DNA from: Burkholderiales bacterium
GTDB lineage: Bacteria; Pseudomonadota; Gammaproteobacteria; Burkholderiales; Burkholderiaceae_D
Assembly: GCA_016200895.1 (NCBI GenBank)
Contig: JACQDX010000104.1
Span: 124,001-188,000 of the forward strand
Direction: 5' to 3'
DNA: 64,000 nt
Part shown: one piece after another, positions 7,625-18,177 of the stretch
Numbering within the stretch: the first letter of the stretch is position 1
Layout of the letters: every line of letters begins with the position of its first letter
Notes under the pieces: generated by a model
Databases searched by the model: none
What the model saw: the letters and a program-made list of their open reading frames with translations, nothing else
What the model was told of the DNA's origin: nothing
Made by a program: the position numbers and the translations under genes

Positions 7625-10600
7625 TTATTTTTGAACCGGTTGCACATAGTTGAGTTCCACTACATGCTCACGCTGATCATCCATCAAAGGAATCAATAAA
7701 CTACCCATCGCGATATCATCAATAAACAACAGGCTTTGCCCGTAAGCCACATCCCTGAGCTTGACGGTGATCAGGTAAGTGCTGCTCAGATGCTGGTAGC
7801 GCAGGCTGAAGCTGGTCCACCCGTCAGGTACGCATGGTGTCAGGCTCAGGTGTTTGCCTTCGCGTTTTAATCCCAGCAATGACTCCATCATGAAGGTATA
7901 CATCCAGCCGGCTGAACCGGTGTACCAGCTCCAACCGCCGCGTCCTGTATGTGGTTCGACTGCATATACGTCGGCACAAATGACATAGGGTTCGACCTTG
8001 TAGCGGGCGATTGTGTCAGGAGAGTTGCCGTGATGTATGGGGTTGATCATGTCAAATGCTTCCCAGGCACGGGCGGCATCTCCCATTTTGGCGAATGCCA
8101 TGCCAGTCCAGATAGCAGCATGGGTGTATTGCCCGCCATTTTCGCGTACACCTGGCACATAACCACGGATATAACCGGGATTTTGTCCTGAGCAATCAAA
8201 GGCGGGATCGAGCAATTGTATGATCTGCTTGTCTCGCCGCATCAGGCGCTTATCCAGAGACTGCATGGCTTGTGTTGCTCTTTGCGGGCTGCAAGCAGCA
8301 GACAGGATAGCCCAGCTTTGCGAAATCGAATCTATCTGGCATTCTGCATTTTGTGCCGAGCCCAGTGCACCGCCATCATCAAAATAAGCCCGTCTGTACC
8401 AGGCACCATCCCAGGCGTTGGCATCAATATTTTTCGATAGCTGATTGGCCTGGCTCAGACAATGAGCTGAAAACTCTTTGTCGTTACGGCTCAGTGCAAT
8501 GACCGAAAATTTTGTCAAGACCTGATGCAGGAAGAAAGCCAGCCAGACACTTTCGCCCCTGCCCAGGTGACCAACCTTGTCCATACCATCGTTCCAGTCG
8601 CAGGAGCCGATCAGCGGCAAGCCATGGCTACCAAATCTCAAGCCATGTTCTATCGCTTTGACACAGTGCTGATACAAGCTACCGGTTTGCCCTGATCTGG
8701 CAGGCATGTCGTAGTATGAATCTTCTTCCTGATTAACTGCACGCCCTTCCAGATAATGCAGTTCTTCATCGAGTATGCCAAAGTCACCGCTACTGTTCAC
8801 ATAGCGTGCGACTGCCAAAGGCAGCCATAGATAATCATCAGAGCAATGGGTACGCACACCACGACCAACTGGTGGATGCCACCAGTGTTGCACATCGCCT
8901 TCCAAAAATTGATGGGTGGCAGATAAGAGTATTTGTTCACGCGCCAAGATTTGACCGGTATGCACCAGAGCCATGCTGTCCTGTAACTGGTCCCGGAAAC
9001 CAAAAGCGCCGCCAGACTGGTAATAACCGCTACGCGCCCACAGGCGACAGGCGATGGTTTGATACAGCAGCCAGCCATTGGCCAGCAGATTCAAATCCTG
9101 GTCGGGGGTAGTCACCTGTACCGTACCCAAAGTGTTGCGCCAGTATTCATGGACTTTATTCAGTGCCTGCTCGGCTGCAGCAATGCCTCTGTGCTGTTGT
9201 ATGAATTGCGTGATATTGCCATTTTCCGCCATTGCCATACCAAGCACAAATACCAGACGTTTTTCTTGCCCTGGACTAAGTTCAAATTCTTGCTGCAAAG
9301 CTGTGCAGGGATCCAGGCCTGCGCCGGTTTTTCCTGACAGGCGTTGTCTTTCCATTGCAGCCGGGCTGCGGAGGTTGCCATTGCGGCCTATGAATTCATT
9401 GCGGTCGCCACTGACACTACGATTGCCGCCGTCCAGGTCAAAAAAAGCCCTGCGCCCAGGGAATTCGGTATTGTACGGGTTGCGTGCCAACAGGCAGCCA
9501 CTGGCAGGATCAATTTCCGTGGCGATATGCATCAGGGATTTCGGTCTCAAATCTCCCAGCACCCATTCCACATAACCGGTAGCGGACAATTTTCTTTGCT
9601 CATCCGATTCATTAATGACACGTAGTACAGAATATTTGGCTGCCGTATCTATGCTGACAAATACCGTCAACTCGGTACGTACACCTTGTTCCTGGTGTGT
9701 GAACACACTATAGCCAAAACCGTGACGCGTTATATAGTCTCCACTGCCCCGGCAGGGCAGTGCCGTGGGTGACCAATAGGCCCCGGTGTCTTCATCACGT
9801 ATATAAAAGGCTTCACCGCTGCTATCGCAGACAGGATCATTATTCCATGGGGTCAGGCGGAATTCATGAGCATTTTCAGCCCAGGTATAGGCTTGTCCGC
9901 TTTCAGAAATCACACTGCCAAATTGAGGGTTTGCAAGCACGTTCACCCAGGGTGCAGGGGTTGCTTGTCCTTCCCTGGTGGTGATGACATATTCGCGGCC
10001 ATCTTCAGAAAACCCACCCATACCATTGAAACTCTGCAGTTTTTCAGGCAGATGGCTCAGCTTGTTACCGGCCAGTGTTTGATAACCGGTTTGTTGATAC
10101 ATCTGCTTGGCTGGCAACAGCTTGGGTGCCCGCAGTTCCACCAGGTCACGGCGGTTCAATTGCTCTAGCAAGCTGCCGCGATGATCATTCAATATCACCC
10201 TGGCTACTGCCTGGAACAGGATTTTGTCTTCCGGTGAAATCTGCTCTGCCATTCTGACAAAGATACCACCGGGGCGCTCTATGGCATGGGTGCCGATGAC
10301 AGAGGAGATCATGCCCATGATTTGTTCCTGCAGGGCCTGGCGGTAAGTGGCATGGTCTTCATTCCAGATCACCAGATCGACTGCCAGACCTTTGGAGCGC
10401 CAATAGGCATGTGCCTGCACCAATTGCCTGACCAGCTCTATATGATCCTGATGATTGATTTGTAGCAGCACTATCGGCAAATCACCAGATATGGCATAAC
10501 CCCACAAACCAGACTGGCCACGGTGATTGCGGCTAAGCGTACTGGCATCGGCACGCAGTAGCGGATTCATATAGATGACGGAATTAGCCAGACGCCCATA

Positions 10601-13600
10601 CAACTGCGCGTCAGCTTCACTGATATTTAGCTGACGTAATACCACCTGGCTATGCGTCCAGGAAAGCTCGATAACCCGGTCAGCCAGATGCTTGTCCTGG
10701 TATTTATCTATCATCGCCAGACAGAGTTCACGGTTTTCTGCAACGCCAGTGACTACATCCAGCGTGGCAGCCTGTTCCGGTTCCAGCGTAATCTGATAGC
10801 GTATGGCAACGACCGGATCGAGTACTGAACCCTGACTGTCTGACAAACGGCTGACACGCATGGCGGCGGGGGCTTCCAGTGTGTTGCCGCGTCCTATGAA
10901 TTGGGCCCGGTCGGTTTCATAAGAAACGCTTTCCATGCTGGCCCCATGCAAGGCCATCAGATGGAACATGCTGGGTATTTTTTCATCGACAGAACGCGGG
11001 CGGCGGGTACACAAAATTGCATGCTGCCCATCCAGGATTTCTGTTTCAACAAACAGCTTGCTGAACGCCGGGTGCATGGCATCCGCGGCTGCGGGCGCCA
11101 GCACAACTTCAGCATAGCTGGTGAAGTCTATGGTGCGGCGGTGGCGTGAGCGATTGACGATGCGGGTGCGGCGTAATTCAATATCGTCTTCGGGTGAAAC
11201 GACAATCTCGGTATGCATGTCGAGATTATTGTCGCTACGACGGAATTCTGCCCGTCCTTCAGAAAAAATCACTTCATAGGTAGGTGAGTTGACCAGGCAA
11301 GGCTGGAATGCGGTAGACCAGTAACGCCCGCTGTTGACATCGCGCACATAGCAGAAAGTACCCCAGTGATCGCGGGTGCTGTCTTCATTCCAGCGGGTGA
11401 CGGCCAGGTCATTCCAGCGGCTATAGCTGCCGCCCACACTACTGATCATCACGTGATAACGACCATTTGACAGCAATTGCACTTCCGGTGTGCGGGTATT
11501 CACATGATGCAAGACACGTAACGGGATTTCCTGATCACCGCTGGCATTGCGTATGTCAGCCAACTCGGTAGTATTGGAATACACGGCACTGGCCTTGGGC
11601 ACGCGCTCATGCAGCAGTGACATAGTGGCCTGGAACAGCGGATCAGATTCAAAGCGTTTTTGCAAAGGCCGGTCGAGCAGCAGATAAGCCAGTGACAAGA
11701 AACCCATACCTTGATGATGGACCATGAAAGAACGTATCAATGCATGCGCCTGTCCGCGCGGCAAACGAGATGGCGTGTAATCTATCGCCTCGAAGAAACC
11801 ATACATTCCCTCGAAGCCCAGAGCTGATAATTGCTCCAGATTGCTACAGGCTTGTTCAGGTGCGACCATCAAGGCCATCATGGAAGCATAAGGCGCAATC
11901 ACCAGATCATCACCCAGACCACGTTTAAAGCCAATACCAGGAACACCAAAGGCGCGATATTGATAATTCAAATGGGCATCAAAAGTGTTGTAGCCGGATT
12001 CGGAAATACCCCAGGCTACGCCGCGTTGTTGTCCATACTCTATCTGGCGTTGTACGACGGACCGGTAAGTCTGATCCAGCAAGGTGTTCTGGAAATTTGG
12101 CATGACCAGCAAGGGCATCAGATATTCAAACATCGAGCCACTCCAGGACAGCAGTATAGGTTCGCCACCTGCAATGGTCAGCTGACGTCCCAATGCGAAC
12201 CAGCTTTCCTGCGGGATTTGTCCCTGGGCAATAGCGATAAAAGTAGCCAGCCTGGCTTCTGATGCCAGCAAATCATAGCTGGCGTTATCACGCCTGCGTT
12301 CGTTAACGTTATAGCCTATAGTTAGCAAGTGCGTGTTGGCATCATAGAGGAATTCATATTCCATCCTGGCAAACTCGCCGGTTTGCATGACCAGTTGCTC
12401 AATTTGCAGGATACGGTCAGTAGCGCGTTTGCTGGCTGTCATCAACAATGCCACCAGGTCAGTATTGTGTTTTTCTATTTGTTGAGCCTGATCAAGTGAA
12501 AGACCGTCTTCCTTGGGGGAGACATATGCATAAGCCAATTTTGCCAGTCCCTGCAAACTTGGTATGCTATCAAGCAGAGGAAATGCATGTATCCAGTTGG
12601 CAGGATCAGGCAGGCTCAGCCACGGCGCCAGGTAAAGCAGTTCTTCCAACTGCGCATGGGTTTGCCTGCTCAGGGCGCTTGCCCAGATGTGGCTGGCATT
12701 ATCGGCAGTCACAGTCACGCTGGACAAATAGGTATCTGCATGATGCGTCAGTCGCTTCAGGCAGTCATAGACAACGATCAAGGATTTTGGTGCACCCAGG
12801 CACAATACATCCAAGTCAGTTTCAAATTCCGCTAGCCTGTTTGCAATATTGGCCCTCACAGAATTGCGCAGTAGCAGATAAGTATCATGCAAGCCACAAA
12901 ACAGGCGGGGCTGGCAAATTGGTGCGTCAATTAATTCGCTTAAGCCTGGCTTTAGTGTCAGCAGATGCCCGGCCAGATTCCCACTATCCACCGTTGATAC
13001 ATACAAAGGCTGTAAGGGTTGCAGGCTTTTGGTGTCATACCAGTTGTAAAAATGGTCTTGATAGCGTTCCAGTCTGGCCAGACTGGTGTAGGCATTTTGA
13101 GTACGTTGCAAAAGCTGTCCAGCGGGGATATAACCAAAGTCATAGGCGGCCAGATTGGCCAGCAGGGACAAGCCTATATTCGTCGGCGAAGTGCGGTGTG
13201 CAACCACGCCTACAGGCTGGAACTGCACATTGTCCGGTGGCAGCCAGTTATCTTCGGGGCCGACATAAGTTTCAAAAAACAACCAGGTTTTGCGGGCTGT
13301 AGCTTGCAAGAACTCTACTTGCGTTGCGCTTAACTGTGATTCGCGTCTTTGCTTGGCCTTACTCATCTGATAGGCAATGAGTGGTGAAATAAACCAGAGC
13401 AATAATATTGGTGCTGCTGCCTGCAAGGCAAACGGATTGAAATATCGCAGGAGGAAAAACGTAGCGATCGAAAACGCCGGTGCTATCCACATGCTGCGGA
13501 TATTATTCCACAAGCTATTCTTGAACTGATGATTGCTGAGCGTGGATGGATTCCACTCCAGCAAACGTCTGCGCGAAATCAGTATGCGCCATTGCGTGCG

Positions 13601-16405
13601 CAGTATGGCATCAAGACTGATCCATGCTTCATACGGTAGGAAAATCAGGCTCAGGAATGCATGGATGAAATGCTGGCTACTGGAGCGCAATAAGGACAGC
13701 AGATGTTGACGGAAAAAAACGTCATCTGGCTTTTTACTCAGGCTCCAAAAAAATGCGCTGGCAGCTGGAATCAGCAAAAACCCGATAGCTGCTGCAGACC
13801 AGAACCAGGCATTTGGCAAGCTGCTCCAGGCGATCAGTAAAAAGGCAGTAAGGGCAAACGGCACCATGCTGCGTCGCAGATTATCCAGCAACTTCCAGCG
13901 CGACAGCAAAGACAATGAATTACCCAGTTGAATGGATTGCCCGCTGGCTTCATCTCTCGGGCCAGGTACTTTGGGCAACAACCATGAAGCTATTTGCCAG
14001 TCACCGCGTATCCAGCGATGGCGACGGCGTATATCCGCCAGATAGCTGGAAGGATATTCTTCATACAGTTGCACGTCACTCAACAGACCGGCACGGGCAT
14101 AGCAGCCTTCGAGTAAATCATGGCTGAGTATGCGGTTTTCCGGCATGCGGTTTTTCAGTGCTTTTTCAAATACATCGATATCATAAATACCCTTGCCTAT
14201 GAAGGACCCTTCATCGAATACATCCTGATAAACATCAGATACGCTACGTGTGTATGGGTCTATGCCAGCCTCGCCACCGCAGAGCAATTCATAGCAAGAG
14301 GCGTCGCTGGCTGGCAGACCGACCGCTACGCGCGGCTGCAGAATGCCGTAACCGTCGGTCACTCTTTTCAGGTTTTCATCGTAATGGGCGCGATTCAGCG
14401 GATGCGCCATCGTAGCGATGAATTTGCGTGCCGTATCACGTGGTAATTCAGTGTCAGTGTCCAGGGTAATCACATATTTCATGTATTGCAGGCCAGCCGC
14501 ATTACCAACGATACGCATGAAAGCTTGCGCGCCTGTGCCACGCAGATAGGCATTCAGCGCACCCAGTTTGCCGCGTTTTCGCTCATATGCCATCCAGGTT
14601 TTTTCTTGTGCATTCCATACCCTTGGCCTGTGCATGACCAGGAAATGATCGCCATTCGGGCGCGGGTACTTTTTATTCAAGGCTTCAATGCTGCTGGTGA
14701 TGTGGATCAGCAAGGATTCATCTGTTGGCAGCACTTCCTGATCGGCATCGGCAAAATCAGTCAGCAGGCAAAAGCGCAGATTGGCATCGTTATTCGCCAG
14801 AAAACGCACTTCCATGGCTTCACATAAAGCGTCGATATTGTGCGTGTTGAACAGCATGGTAGGCACCACGACCAGGGTACTGGATTCCAGCGGTATCCCT
14901 AGTGAAAAATCCATGCGCGGCAAAGGGCGGGGCAGAGCAATACAGGTCACCAGCCAATTCACCATGGATAATGCAAACTGGCTACTGGCAATCAGGCTGA
15001 CGACGATGAAACAAGCCAGCAAATAAGGATTGATGGCAGCATGTCTGGCCTGGTGCAGGAATAATCCGGTGCTGAGCAGACTCAAGATAGTGATGCTGCC
15101 CAGATAAATACTCAGGGCTGATTCACGCCCTGCCCGTTTGACAGATTCAGGGAAGCTGTGTCGCATCGCGGTGGAACGCTCCAGTTCGGCCCGGCCTTTC
15201 CCTATCAGGAAATAACCTATATGGGCACTGCGCGCAGTCTGACCTTGCTTGATAGCTGCTTCACGCGCAAAGCGCAGAGCATTGTGAGCTACATCGGCTT
15301 CAGAAAAGCTGCTGCCCTTGGCAATTTTCTCAACTGCATGACGATACAGATCACGCGTAGCGAAATCCATACGGCCATAGATGCCAGTTGGGTCATCGCG
15401 CAGGCAACGATCAACCACACTCATGTTTTCTACAAATTCGCGCCAATCCATGGATGTCAGCAAACGCAGGCTACCTATGCTGTTGCTGATGGAAATCTGA
15501 TCAGCAGCTTGTTGCTGTGAATCCAGATGTACCAGATGTTCTATGGTCTGCCCGGTTTCTGCCAGACGCTGTGAAAGCCAATTCAAAGGTAACGCCAGGG
15601 CAGGCCCCTGACCTTGCAGGCGTCTGAGCATTTCGGCCACGAAGGAGCTGTCAAGTGGCGGTTGTGAGCGCGACATATCGGCCACCAGCAAGATTAGATT
15701 GCTGGGGTCTTTCTCGGCAGTTTCTGCCATCTCATCTGCCCATTTGGCAGCCAGATTGCGGTGATTATGAGTCGTAGTCAGATTGGTGGCGACCCTGCGC
15801 AGGTTTTCTATCAATGCCAGGCGCAGCATGATGGGTATGGCCCAAAGTTCGCCCAGTTTCAACACGGATACCAATTGATAAGCGCTGATGAAACGGCTCA
15901 GGTTTTCAGGATCAACCCTGCCATCCCCATGTGAAATAGTTTCCAGTGCAATGTCATATACCCGGGGGCGTCCGGCTGAACTGCCGCGCAGCAGTCTTGG
16001 CAATTCCTTGCTGTAATCTTTCGGCAAATGACGCTTGGCCGTGCGTATCTGTTCTTCTATCAGATAATAATTATCCAGCAACCATGCTGCAGCTGGCGTT
16101 ACTGGCCGGCCATCCTTGATGGCTTCCGTCAGCAAGGTACAAGCATTCATGATCACGTCCTGATTATCTGCCAGACGTGAGAGGAGCTGATCCTGACCAA
16201 AAACAGAACTCAGTTTATGACTGTTCGCCAGTATGCGACCATGCTGCTCCATTTGCAGCGCGCTGTACAAGTCAGCCCGTAAAGGCAGTTCTGCACCAGC
16301 CTGTGCAACATAGGCGCGCAAGCGTACCCGGCTGTTTTTCAAGACATTTTTTAGCTGATACAAGCTGGATGACAGCATATCTTTGGCTGATTTCAAATCG
16401 CACAC
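7625..16405 (-). CDS. ndvB: Cyclic beta-1,2-glucan synthase (NdvB/ChvB/Cgs family)
   Basis: A giant inner-membrane enzyme of 2926 residues that makes cyclic beta-1,2-glucan from UDP-glucose, a periplasmic polymer used in osmoadaptation and host interaction. The glycosyltransferase part (about residues 500-900) shows VVVPTML, LDTDTELPRD near residue 650 and RRRHRWIRGDWQ near 795. Membrane helices lie around 425-485 and 835-1000. The C-terminal half holds carbohydrate-binding and GH94 phosphorylase-like modules, with IGSCDWNDGMDKVG near residue 2605 (general-acid region), which sets chain length. Members are usually about 2800-2870 aa, so this one is slightly long but complete. The start is GTG with AGAAAGAA upstream; an ATG nine codons later is possible. 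It is monocistronic. Confidence 0.95.
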   Translation of the reverse strand: MCDLKSAKDMLSSSLYQLKNVLKNSRVRLRAYVAQAGAELPLRADLYSALQMEQHGRILANSHKLSSVFGQDQLLSRLADNQDVIMNACTLLTEAIKDGRPVTPAAAWLLDNYYLIEEQIRTAKRHLPKDYSKELPRLLRGSSAGRPRVYDIALETISHGDGRVDPENLSRFISAYQLVSVLKLGELWAIPIMLRLALIENLRRVATNLTTTHNHRNLAAKWADEMAETAEKDPSNLILLVADMSRSQPPLDSSFVAEMLRRLQGQGPALALPLNWLSQRLAETGQTIEHLVHLDSQQQAADQISISNSIGSLRLLTSMDWREFVENMSVVDRCLRDDPTGIYGRMDFATRDLYRHAVEKIAKGSSFSEADVAHNALRFAREAAIKQGQTARSAHIGYFLIGKGRAELERSTAMRHSFPESVKRAGRESALSIYLGSITILSLLSTGLFLHQARHAAINPYLLACFIVVSLIASSQFALSMVNWLVTCIALPRPLPRMDFSLGIPLESSTLVVVPTMLFNTHNIDALCEAMEVRFLANNDANLRFCLLTDFADADQEVLPTDESLLIHITSSIEALNKKYPRPNGDHFLVMHRPRVWNAQEKTWMAYERKRGKLGALNAYLRGTGAQAFMRIVGNAAGLQYMKYVITLDTDTELPRDTARKFIATMAHPLNRAHYDENLKRVTDGYGILQPRVAVGLPASDASCYELLCGGEAGIDPYTRSVSDVYQDVFDEGSFIGKGIYDIDVFEKALKNRMPENRILSHDLLEGCYARAGLLSDVQLYEEYPSSYLADIRRRHRWIRGDWQIASWLLPKVPGPRDEASGQSIQLGNSLSLLSRWKLLDNLRRSMVPFALTAFLLIAWSSLPNAWFWSAAAIGFLLIPAASAFFWSLSKKPDDVFFRQHLLSLLRSSSQHFIHAFLSLIFLPYEAWISLDAILRTQWRILISRRRLLEWNPSTLSNHQFKNSLWNNIRSMWIAPAFSIATFFLLRYFNPFALQAAAPILLLWFISPLIAYQMSKAKQRRESQLSATQVEFLQATARKTWLFFETYVGPEDNWLPPDNVQFQPVGVVAHRTSPTNIGLSLLANLAAYDFGYIPAGQLLQRTQNAYTSLARLERYQDHFYNWYDTKSLQPLQPLYVSTVDSGNLAGHLLTLKPGLSELIDAPICQPRLFCGLHDTYLLLRNSVRANIANRLAEFETDLDVLCLGAPKSLIVVYDCLKRLTHHADTYLSSVTVTADNASHIWASALSRQTHAQLEELLYLAPWLSLPDPANWIHAFPLLDSIPSLQGLAKLAYAYVSPKEDGLSLDQAQQIEKHNTDLVALLMTASKRATDRILQIEQLVMQTGEFARMEYEFLYDANTHLLTIGYNVNERRRDNASYDLLASEARLATFIAIAQGQIPQESWFALGRQLTIAGGEPILLSWSGSMFEYLMPLLVMPNFQNTLLDQTYRSVVQRQIEYGQQRGVAWGISESGYNTFDAHLNYQYRAFGVPGIGFKRGLGDDLVIAPYASMMALMVAPEQACSNLEQLSALGFEGMYGFFEAIDYTPSRLPRGQAHALIRSFMVHHQGMGFLSLAYLLLDRPLQKRFESDPLFQATMSLLHERVPKASAVYSNTTELADIRNASGDQEIPLRVLHHVNTRTPEVQLLSNGRYHVMISSVGGSYSRWNDLAVTRWNEDSTRDHWGTFCYVRDVNSGRYWSTAFQPCLVNSPTYEVIFSEGRAEFRRSDNNLDMHTEIVVSPEDDIELRRTRIVNRSRHRRTIDFTSYAEVVLAPAAADAMHPAFSKLFVETEILDGQHAILCTRRPRSVDEKIPSMFHLMALHGASMESVSYETDRAQFIGRGNTLEAPAAMRVSRLSDSQGSVLDPVVAIRYQITLEPEQAATLDVVTGVAENRELCLAMIDKYQDKHLADRVIELSWTHSQVVLRQLNISEADAQLYGRLANSVIYMNPLLRADASTLSRNHRGQSGLWGYAISGDLPIVLLQINHQDHIELVRQLVQAHAYWRSKGLAVDLVIWNEDHATYRQALQEQIMGMISSVIGTHAIERPGGIFVRMAEQISPEDKILFQAVARVILNDHRGSLLEQLNRRDLVELRAPKLLPAKQMYQQTGYQTLAGNKLSHLPEKLQSFNGMGGFSEDGREYVITTREGQATPAPWVNVLANPQFGSVISESGQAYTWAENAHEFRLTPWNNDPVCDSSGEAFYIRDEDTGAYWSPTALPCRGSGDYITRHGFGYSVFTHQEQGVRTELTVFVSIDTAAKYSVLRVINESDEQRKLSATGYVEWVLGDLRPKSLMHIATEIDPASGCLLARNPYNTEFPGRRAFFDLDGGNRSVSGDRNEFIGRNGNLRSPAAMERQRLSGKTGAGLDPCTALQQEFELSPGQEKRLVFVLGMAMAENGNITQFIQQHRGIAAAEQALNKVHEYWRNTLGTVQVTTPDQDLNLLANGWLLYQTIACRLWARSGYYQSGGAFGFRDQLQDSMALVHTGQILAREQILLSATHQFLEGDVQHWWHPPVGRGVRTHCSDDYLWLPLAVARYVNSSGDFGILDEELHYLEGRAVNQEEDSYYDMPARSGQTGSLYQHCVKAIEHGLRFGSHGLPLIGSCDWNDGMDKVGHLGRGESVWLAFFLHQVLTKFSVIALSRNDKEFSAHCLSQANQLSKNIDANAWDGAWYRRAYFDDGGALGSAQNAECQIDSISQSWAILSAACSPQRATQAMQSLDKRLMRRDKQIIQLLDPAFDCSGQNPGYIRGYVPGVRENGGQYTHAAIWTGMAFAKMGDAARAWEAFDMINPIHHGNSPDTIARYKVEPYVICADVYAVEPHTGRGGWSWYTGSAGWMYTFMMESLLGLKREGKHLSLTPCVPDGWTSFSLRYQHLSSTYLITVKLRDVAYGQSLLFIDDIAMGSLLIPLMDDQREHVVELNYVQPVQK

Positions 16406-16759
16406 TTCTTTCTTTTATTGGGATTTGTCAGTGACCGTAGTGATGGTCATGGTTGCCACGCCTTTGGCCATGTTTGCATTTATTGAATTCCACCATAAAA
16501 AAACGATGGTACGGCTCTATGGGAGCGGCTGTGCCTTGATAATAAAACATCAGCGCAAGAGTGTAAGTTCGTTAGCGTACATACACGCCTGATACAAGCG
16601 TCTAATAGCACCCGGAGCAACGCATTGCGCATCCTCAGCTCATGATGGAAGTGTGCGGCAACGAACAGACCCGGTCTGACGATGAACGGTATAAAGACGG
16701 CGAAGATCACAATAAATGTGGCTTGCGAGGGTATAGATATTTATCTACTGGAGAAAAAA
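16406..16759. other. Intergenic region between divergent ndvB and a DUF4398 lipoprotein gene
   Basis: About 350 bases that must carry both divergent promoters. Open frames here are short and do not resemble proteins. No clear hairpin or operator was found. Confidence 0.5.
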
Positions 16760-17146
16760 ATGAATAAGAACTTGAAAACCGGTCTTTTGGCTTTGTGCAG
16801 CGTGAGTATGGTAATGACGACAGGTTGTGCCAGCAGCATGAAAACACCGGCGACGGCAGAAGTTGCTGTCTCTAAAGAAGCAGTCGATAACGCAACAGTA
16901 GCTGGCGGCAGTGAATTTGCTCCTGCAGAAATGAGTTCTGCGCGTCAGAAATTGGCATTAGCAAACAAGGCCATGCAAGACAAAGACTATAAGCTGGCCA
17001 ATGACCTGGCGACACAAGCGCAAGCAGATGCCAAGCTGGCACAAGCCAAAGCCAATTCTGCAAAGGCAGAGAAGGCTGCTAACGCTCTGCAAGACGATAT
17101 CCGCATTTTGCGTGAAGAGTTGCAACGCGCAAATAACAAACAATAA
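16760..17146 (+). CDS. DUF4398 lipoprotein
   Basis: A 128-residue lipoprotein with lipobox MVMTTGC (Cys at about residue 22) and a helical DUF4398 domain of Ala/Lys/Gln-rich repeats (AEMSSARQKLALANKAMQDKDYKLANDLATQAQADAKLAQ) ending in a predicted coiled coil. GGAG lies 8 bases before the ATG at 16760, which I prefer over an upstream in-frame ATG at 16682. It lies 89 bases upstream of an OmpA-type lipoprotein carrying a similar N-terminal region; the two are commonly neighbours and probably act together at the outer membrane/peptidoglycan interface. Confidence 0.88.
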   Translation: MNKNLKTGLLALCSVSMVMTTGCASSMKTPATAEVAVSKEAVDNATVAGGSEFAPAEMSSARQKLALANKAMQDKDYKLANDLATQAQADAKLAQAKANSAKAEKAANALQDDIRILREELQRANNKQ

Positions 17147-17235
17147 GTAATAACAATAAGTAATAAGAACAAGCAATTACAAAACATTGTCAGCAACTCT
17201 GAATAGAGTTTGCAATTACATTTTTAGGGGAAATC

Positions 17236-18147
17236 ATGAATAAGAAAATATTTGCACCAGTCATCTTGATGACAGCAATGCTGCTTTCAGCTTGCGGCAC
17301 CGCACCAAAAACTACGAGTTTGCTAGATCAAACTCGTATGGATTATCAGGCGGCGCAAAACAATCCTAATGTACAGACTTTGGCACCCTTGGAAATGCGC
17401 CAGGCTGACGTGGCAATGAACGACGCCAACAAGGCGGCCAAAGATAATGAAAGCTCAGAAAAAATAGACCGTCTGGCTTATATCGCCAAACAAAAAATAG
17501 GTATGGCGCAAGAGTTGGCCAAGCAAAAACAGGCGGAAGCCAGTGTTGCTGATGCAGCCAAGGCCCGTGACCAGATTCGTCTGGAACAACGTACCAATGA
17601 AGCTGACAAGGCAAAGATGCAAGCTGACCAGGCCAGACTGGCAGCACAAATAGCGCAGGGTGAAGCCAGTGATGCGCAGCGCAAAGCACAAGATGAGCAG
17701 GCCAAGGCGCTGGAAATGCAAAACCGCAATGCTGCTCTGGAAGCACAGCTGGCAGACTTGCAAGCCAGGACTACCGTGCGCGGCATTGTCATCACCCTGG
17801 GTGACGTGTTGTTTGGTGTGGATCAATCCAAATTGAATCCTGACGGTATGCGTACAGCTCAAAAACTGGCAGTTGTTTTGTTAAATAATATGCAAAGGAC
17901 CGTGCTGATTGAAGGGCACACCGACAATACCGGCACACACGCACACAACCAGGATTTGTCAGAACGCCGTGCCAATGCAGTGAGAAGTGCCCTGGTCCTG
18001 ATGGGCGTATCACGTGATCGTATCGAAACCAGAGGTTATGGCGAAGCCTTCCCCATTGCTGAAAATAATACAGCACAAAACCGTCAGTTTAACCGTCGCG
18101 TAGAGATCATCTTGTCTGATGTCAACGGCAAGATATTGCCACGCTAA
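17236..18147 (+). CDS. OmpA-family lipoprotein with DUF4398-like N-terminal region
   Basis: A 303-residue lipoprotein: lipobox MLLSAC (Cys about residue 20), a long Ala/Gln/Lys-rich helical DUF4398/coiled-coil region to about residue 178, then an OmpA C-terminal peptidoglycan-binding domain with VLFGVDQSKLNPDG, IEGHTDNTGTHAHNQDLSERRANAVRS and NRRVEIIL. The Asp and Arg positions that bind diaminopimelate in OmpA domains are present (HTDN, NRRVEI). The likely role is tethering the outer membrane to peptidoglycan. AGGGGAAATC precedes the ATG. It forms a likely operon with the upstream lipoprotein and the downstream BON gene. Confidence 0.92.
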   Translation: MNKKIFAPVILMTAMLLSACGTAPKTTSLLDQTRMDYQAAQNNPNVQTLAPLEMRQADVAMNDANKAAKDNESSEKIDRLAYIAKQKIGMAQELAKQKQAEASVADAAKARDQIRLEQRTNEADKAKMQADQARLAAQIAQGEASDAQRKAQDEQAKALEMQNRNAALEAQLADLQARTTVRGIVITLGDVLFGVDQSKLNPDGMRTAQKLAVVLLNNMQRTVLIEGHTDNTGTHAHNQDLSERRANAVRSALVLMGVSRDRIETRGYGEAFPIAENNTAQNRQFNRRVEIILSDVNGKILPR

Positions 18148-18177
18148 TTACCAGAGTCTGAAAAGAAAGGAATGATG

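Noticed and set aside
9078-9575. Many antisense open frames over 60-280 codons within the glucan synthase, efflux and dcw genes
   Set aside because: They are shadows of strongly coding genes on the other strand, without ribosome sites or recognisable domains.
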